DNA from: Chitinophagaceae bacterium | Lineage (GTDB): Bacteria > Bacteroidota > Bacteroidia > Chitinophagales > Chitinophagaceae | Assembly (NCBI GenBank): GCA_025455245.1 | Contig: JALOMX010000258.1 | Coordinates: 1 to 10,543, forward strand | DNA length: 10,543 nt | Reading direction: 5' to 3' | In this document: one piece after another, positions 5,935 to 10,543 of the stretch | How the letters are laid out: the number at the start of each line of letters is the position of its first letter | Numbering within the stretch: position 1 is the first letter of the stretch | Notes under the pieces: model-generated | Told to the model about the DNA's origin: nothing | Seen by the model: only the letters and a program-made list of their open reading frames with translations | Database searches by the model: none | Translations under genes and position numbers: made by a program

Positions 5935-8918
5935 TTACCAATTTACCCTTACCCCACCGGTAAACGTCTGAGCTTCGGGAAAAGAAAACCTGTATTGCCT
6001 GATACCGTTTCTTCCATCAGGGGCATCATCTTTATACCAATAAAACAAATTGGTACCATTGGCAAAAACCAACACATTATCAGCTTTAATAGCTTTTGCC
6101 CATTTGGAAGGCAGTCGATAACTGATACCGAGGTTTGCCAGTTTTATGTGTGTTTCATCATAAACATACCTTGAAGAATTTGGTACAAAGCGAATACCGC
6201 TCCTCGCTATCCTGCTTAACCTTGGAATGGATGTTATATCGCCGGGTTCTTTCCAGCGATCCATCATATTTACACTTTGATTGCGGTTGTCAAGGTTGTT
6301 GCCATTCCATTCATTTCGATAATTAACCAACCTGTCCGCCCCCCACTCATAAGTAAGTAGAACATTTATGGTAATTCCATAAAAAGAAAAATTATTGATG
6401 AACCCGCCAACGAGATCAGGAAGCCTGTCGCCAATTGCATAGGCCTGATTAATATCAAATATGCCCGGGGTCCTGTCATCTGTGCTGAGTATCTTACCAT
6501 CCCTGTCAAAAAACTGCTCAATACCTGTTTGCGGATCCACGGCCGGAGGGCCACTGCATTCTCGGATGTTCCGAACCTCTGACCGCCCGCTTTTACTTCC
6601 AATACTTCATTTTTATTATAACCATAATTCAAGGTACTTGTCCAGTTGAACTTTTTCGTTCTGATTATTGCTGCCTGAATACTGCCGTCAAATCCCCAGT
6701 TGCGCATCTTGGCTGTGTTGGCCAAAATATCCCTGAAGCCGGTTTCAAAGGGAACTTCTACCACTGATATGGCATCATCCAGGATTTTGTTGTACATGTC
6801 AAAGGTTAGCTTAAACCTGCTGAACAAATCAAAATTTATTCCAATATTTGTTATGTACTGTTTCTCCCAACTCAAATCGGGATTAGGTAAGGTAGCTGGA
6901 TTGGAACCTACCAGGCGGTTGTATCCGGAGTTGGAAAAAACATATAATCCACGTGCTTCATAGCTTCCGATCCGGCTATTACCTGTAGTTCCGTAACTCA
7001 TTCTTATCCTGAGCAGATCTATCCATTTGGCCCCTTCCAGAAATTTCTCTTTGTGAGCATTCCATCCCAGACCAAATGCTCCATTCAAGGTTGTATTCAC
7101 ATCTGTTCCAAAAATTGAAGCTGCATCCTGTCTTCCGCTAACATTTGCATAATACTTTTCTTTAAAGTGATAACCTACCTGTCCGTAAAAACTGTATGCA
7201 TTTTCAACTTGCCTGCTGCTTGCCGAAGATTGCTGTGAAGCATTGCTTAGTTCCCGTAACCCTGAATAAGAAAAACCCGTACCCGAGCCACGTAAAAGTT
7301 TTGTTTGTTTGCTTTGCATTTCATAACCAACCAGGATGTCAAGCTTGTGGTCCTCACCAATTTTGGGTGTATAGTTGGCTTGTGCAAATCCGATCCAGGA
7401 AAACACCTGACGATCAAGGATTTGTAAGAAACCGCCCTGTGTCCTTCCCGTTTCATTTAACGGCGATTGGAAAACATTTTGCTTATTGATTTGAATATCC
7501 GATCCGATGTTTCCACTGATACGTAAATCAGGTAAAGCCTGATAGTCAATCCTGAAATTACCATTCATACTGCCCCCTTCACTATAGTTTTCATTTTGTT
7601 CCAAAACAGCGAGTGGATTGGGAACCCCGACAATCTGATAAAATGTACTATCGGCATTATAAGCCGGAATGTTAGGAACGATAGGCGTTAGTTCATTATA
7701 AACCGTTAACGAGTTTCTTCTTGTAATGGAAGGTGCAAGCGAAGTAGAAAGAGAAAACTTATTGGAAAGTTTATTGTCGAGCCTTACCCTGAAGTAAGCC
7801 TTTTGAAAGTCATTTCCAAGCTGAATAGATTGATTGTTCATAAAAGAAGCACTTACCCGGAATGTACTGTTCTGACTGCCACCACTCATTTCAACATCAT
7901 AGTTTTGAAATGAGCCTGTACGGTTAGTAAGGCCAAACCAATCGGTGCTGATCTCATTGCTGCCGGCCAATCTTTCTGCATTTGCCGGATCAATACCTTC
8001 CGAAAGAAATAATTCTTTTGCAAGTTCATGGTATTGCTGTCCGTTCAGCCATTGTATACGATTGATTGGATTTGAAATACCGGCATTCATGCTGAAACCA
8101 AATCGCGTTTTTCCCGATCTTCCTTTTTTTGTCGTAATGATAATCACACCGTTGCTCGCATTGGCACCATATACAGAAGCTGCAGCAGCATCTTTCAACA
8201 CACTGATGCTTTCAATATCATCGGGATTGATGCCGGATAAAGGATTGATAAACTGTTCAGCACCAAAGGCGATCGGTTCATCACCCTTTCTTTGTTCTGT
8301 AATTGGAACACCATCAATTACATACAGAGGCTGGGAGGATGTGGTTAACCCCTGACGGTTACTTCCGAATATTTCACTTAAAGAATTTTGTCCGCGGATA
8401 TTGATTTTAACCGGTGCACCCAATTCCGTATTGGTTTGCACCTGTACCCCTGCAACAAGCCCTTCCATCATTTTATCAAAACTTTCAATTGGCCTGTCAA
8501 CCATCAGCTCCTTGCTGTTAATGGTTGCAATGGATCCAACAAGCTCTTCCTTTCTTTTTGTTTTTCCATAACCACTCACTACCACTACATTGTCAAGCTC
8601 TTTTCCATCCGATGTCAGTTGTACATCAATTTTTGTCCGGTTATTTATTAAAATATTTTGTGATATATATCCCACATAGGTGAATATTAATTCTCCGTTC
8701 AGTTGTCCTTCCGGGATACTGATACTGTAAGATCCGTCGTTTGCTGAAATGGTCTGAATTTTTTGTCCGCGTAATGCAATGGTAACGCCTTGCAGAGGAA
8801 CATTTTGTACGGCATCAGAAACAAAACCCTTTACGACCGTTTGGGCTATCAAAATATTTCCTGAGCATATAAATATTAATTTAAAAAATAATATTTTAAA
8901 TACAAGGTATCTCTTCAT
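5935..8918 (-). CDS. susC: SusC/RagA-family TonB-dependent transporter, broken by a one-base frameshift
   Basis: The start is ATG at 8918; the frame also extends one GTG codon upstream. Residues 1-25 are a signal peptide ending in LIAQ. Residues about 27-105 form the carboxypeptidase-regulatory-like beta-sandwich (VVKGFVSDAVQNVPLQGVTI onward). The SusC linker NVVVVSGYG follows at about 110-118, and the plug runs to about 268, with IRGQNSL, PLYVIDGVPI and DDIESISVLKDAAAASVYG. The rest is the 22-strand barrel, closing with GGVRVNW. The reading frame shifts near 6541-6556: about 790 codons are in one frame and about 204 in another, together roughly 995 residues, the normal SusC length. Both parts are good SusC sequence (upstream WTSTLNYGYNKNEVLEVKAGG; downstream DPQTGIEQFFDRDG). 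Function: energised uptake of a bulky ligand across the outer membrane with SusD. If the shift is real, the barrel lacks its last strands and transport is lost. Confidence 0.93.
6541..6556 (-). other. frameshift site in susC
   Basis: On the coding strand the segment reads CAGTGGCCCTCCGGCC. The upstream frame gives ENAVALRPWIRKQ and soon becomes non-SusC sequence. The alternative frame gives PPAVDPQTGIEQFF, which is correct SusC sequence. One extra G or C in the GGCCC run restores a continuous protein (ENAV[G/A]PPAVDPQTG). A one-base loss in a short G/C run is typical both of sequencing or assembly error and of slippage mutation. Confidence 0.85.
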
Positions 8919-8957
8919 CACAAAAAATTGGTTACTGACCGATCAATTAATGCAGGA

Positions 8958-8965
8958 TAAAAGTA
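8958..8965 (-). promoter_or_regulatory. possible -7 promoter element for the susC operon
   Basis: On the minus strand the sequence TACTTTTA matches seven of eight positions of the Bacteroidota -7 consensus TAnnTTTG. It would give a leader of about 30 bases before the susC ATG at 8918. No convincing -33 TTG was found at the right spacing, so the call is weak. Confidence 0.3.
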
Positions 8966-8995
8966 AAGAAACTTACCTAAAAATTTTAAAAACCC

Positions 8996-9003
8996 TACAT
9001 TTG
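8996..9003 (+). promoter_or_regulatory. -7 promoter element (TAnnTTTG) for the repeat-protein gene
   Basis: TACATTTG is a perfect match to the Bacteroidota -7 consensus TAnnTTTG. It lies 19 bases upstream of the ATG at 9023, which would give a short leader of about a dozen bases. The upstream DNA is A/T-rich, with no clear -33 TTG. Confidence 0.5.
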
Positions 9004-9022
9004 AAAGACAAAATAAATGATT

Positions 9023-10543
9023 ATGAAAAGAGTTTTACTATTTCTTACAGTTGGTATTGGTTGGTTATCAGGGTATTCGCAATGGGATCCTGATAGTACG
9101 GTAAACAATCTGATCGTTAGTAATACAGTAAAAGGAACTTCTTCTGTTGCCAATATGGTGACAGCAAGCGACGGATCGGGCGGCATGTTTATATGCTGGA
9201 CAGATGGACGAAATAGTGCAAGTTCCGGTAATGATATATTCATCACTAAAATATTGGCTGATGGTTCTATTGCATCCGGATTTGGATTGGGTGGAAAACC
9301 CGTGTGCACTGCAACAGGCGGCCAAACCAGTCTTGCCATGGTTGCGGATGGGCAAGGAGGCGTTGTAGTTGTGTGGACTGACCCAAGGGAAACTGCAACC
9401 AATAGTAATGACATATACGCTCAAAGAATTAATAGTATTGGGGAACCGGTATGGACATTGAATGGAGTACCTGTTGTTGCTTCCTCCGTTAATGAAAATA
9501 ATCCATCTATTGTTCGTATTTCCACACTTGAAGTTGCCATTGTATGGCGGTTTACAGGAGCCACTACAAACACCGATTTGGCATTCAACTATATTGCCCT
9601 TTCTAATGGTTCCAAGTCTTTGGCAAGTGATATAACTATTATTGCAGAGTCAAACAATCAAACAAATCAACAAGTAATTTCTGATGCAAACGGAGGAATA
9701 ATTGTTGCATGGAATGATGGGAGGATCGCCAATAACCAATCAGGAGTTGTGGCACAACGTTACAATGCAGGAGGCATCAGGCTTTGGGATCCTGCGACCG
9801 GTGTATTCGTCAGGACTCCGGGAGTTAACACAGCGGGTTTGAATATGATACCTGATGGAAACGGTGGTGCTATAATAAGCTGGGCCGACTATAGGGTCTC
9901 TGTTGGTGATCCCAATATTTTCATTCAAAGATTATTTTTCAACGGGAACATTGCATGGGGTAGTGAAGGCAAAGAAGTAACCAATGCAACGGGTATTCAA
10001 CTGGAAAATGCAATTGTCAGGTCCGGTACTAATTATATAATCGGCTGGGCAGACAGAAGAAATGGAAATTCGAACATTGATATTTATGCACAGGCATATA
10101 ATTCTGCAGGAAATGCGGTTTGGAATAGTGGTACTCCTGTTGTAGTATCAGCTGCCGAAAATAATCAGCCGGTTGCAGGAACCACTCCTGTAATTATTCC
10201 TGATGGTACAGGTGGTGCAACTTTTATTTGGGATGACAGAAGATTTGGTAGCGGAAATGATGATATATGGGCTCAAAAAATAAATTCAACCGGAAATCCT
10301 GTATGGCGTACGGATGGTGTTCCTGTTTGTAACAGAACCGGAAGTAATCAAAACTCATCGGCAGCGGTAGAAGGTAATGATGGTAATGTGATTGTCATGT
10401 GGCGCGATAGCAGAAGCGGTACTTCAAATTCTGAAATCTATGCCTCCCGCTTGCAAACGGACGGTTTATTGCCGGTTAACTTCCTTGAAGTTACGGCAAC
10501 TGCAAAGGGTAAAAATGTACTTGTGGAATGGTCCGGACAGCAT
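9023..10543 (+). CDS. secreted W-x-D-x-R repeat (probable beta-propeller) protein, likely type IX secretion cargo (partial)
   Basis: An open frame of 507 codons runs off the right edge. The signal peptide is MKRVLLFLTVGIGWLSGYSQ. Residues about 45-480 consist of roughly eight repeats of 55-60 residues with the pattern DGxGGxxVxWxDxRxGxxxxDIYAQRINxxGxxxW. The core motifs are WTDGR (59-63), WTDPR (118-122), a degenerate WRFTG (175-179), WNDGR (230-234), WADYR (287-291), WADRR (342-346), WDDRR (403-407) and WRDSR (460-464). The period and strand pattern fit one propeller blade per repeat. From residue 483 the sequence LPVNFLEV...VLVEW matches the Ig-like linker that in Bacteroidota normally precedes a C-terminal type IX sorting domain, which would lie outside the window. 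The protein is therefore expected on the cell surface or released. The ligand or activity is unknown. It is divergent from susC across about 104 bases. Confidence 0.85.
   Translation, partial: MKRVLLFLTVGIGWLSGYSQWDPDSTVNNLIVSNTVKGTSSVANMVTASDGSGGMFICWTDGRNSASSGNDIFITKILADGSIASGFGLGGKPVCTATGGQTSLAMVADGQGGVVVVWTDPRETATNSNDIYAQRINSIGEPVWTLNGVPVVASSVNENNPSIVRISTLEVAIVWRFTGATTNTDLAFNYIALSNGSKSLASDITIIAESNNQTNQQVISDANGGIIVAWNDGRIANNQSGVVAQRYNAGGIRLWDPATGVFVRTPGVNTAGLNMIPDGNGGAIISWADYRVSVGDPNIFIQRLFFNGNIAWGSEGKEVTNATGIQLENAIVRSGTNYIIGWADRRNGNSNIDIYAQAYNSAGNAVWNSGTPVVVSAAENNQPVAGTTPVIIPDGTGGATFIWDDRRFGSGNDDIWAQKINSTGNPVWRTDGVPVCNRTGSNQNSSAAVEGNDGNVIVMWRDSRSGTSNSEIYASRLQTDGLLPVNFLEVTATAKGKNVLVEWSGQH

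Noticed and set aside
5935..6540. Separate 201-codon minus-strand gene beginning at GTG
   Set aside because: It is the C-terminal part of SusC after the frameshift. It lacks its own start signal and signal peptide.
7945..8355. 136-codon open frame on the plus strand
   Set aside because: It is antisense to the SusC plug domain, whose protein motifs are unmistakable. No recognisable domain or start context.
8995..9414. 139-codon open frame on the minus strand, proline- and valine-rich
   Set aside because: It is antisense to the repeat-protein gene, has low-complexity composition and no family motif. The plus-strand frame has a signal peptide and clear repeats.

Overview
The window looks like chromosomal DNA from a member of the Bacteroidota, most probably a Chitinophagaceae-like lineage. 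The evidence is a SusC/SusD pair, a secreted repeat protein that runs into the linker typical of type IX secretion cargo, a DUF2911 protein, many short signal peptides ending in an AQ-type cleavage site, lipoproteins with short lipoboxes, AT-rich intergenic DNA, and a perfect TAnnTTTG (-7) promoter element. The species assignment is inference. There are no RNA genes, CRISPR arrays or insertion sequences. Coding density is high and no gene-free stretch exceeds about 105 bases.

Left part (1-1590). On the minus strand lie the 5' end of a secreted protein (1-90, running off the window) and, just upstream of it, an MmcQ/YjbR-family protein (117-461). Divergent from these on the plus strand are a secreted NTF2/SnoaL-like protein (542-943) and a secreted DUF2911 protein (1040-1537). 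A strong hairpin with A and T tracts (1554-1590) sits between the DUF2911 gene and the converging transglutaminase-like gene and should terminate transcription in both directions.

Central part (1589-8918). Everything is on the minus strand, in transcription order: SusC-like TonB-dependent transporter (8918-5935), SusD-like lipoprotein (5915-4503), an unrecognised 194-residue lipoprotein (4447-3863), a di-heme cytochrome-c peroxidase/MauG-type lipoprotein (3805-2585), and a membrane-anchored transglutaminase-like cysteine enzyme (2512-1589). The first four have the spacing of an operon. The likely picture is an outer-membrane uptake complex (SusC barrel with SusD lid), an accessory lipoprotein, and a periplasmic or membrane-attached di-heme enzyme. 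No glycoside hydrolase, sigma factor or anti-sigma factor is present, so this is not an ordinary polysaccharide utilisation locus.

This unit carries visible lesions. susC has a clear one-base frameshift near 6541-6556. The peroxidase gene contains a perfect 51-bp in-frame tandem duplication that doubles the loop carrying the predicted distal histidine of the N-terminal heme. The SusD C-terminus ends abruptly and may hide a second frameshift. Whether these are biological or assembly errors cannot be decided from the sequence alone.

Right part (9023-10543). Divergent from susC, behind a short shared promoter region, is the start of a large secreted protein made of about eight roughly 57-residue W-x-D-x-R repeats, probably a beta-propeller, which then enters the linker that usually precedes a type IX secretion sorting domain. 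The gene runs off the window.
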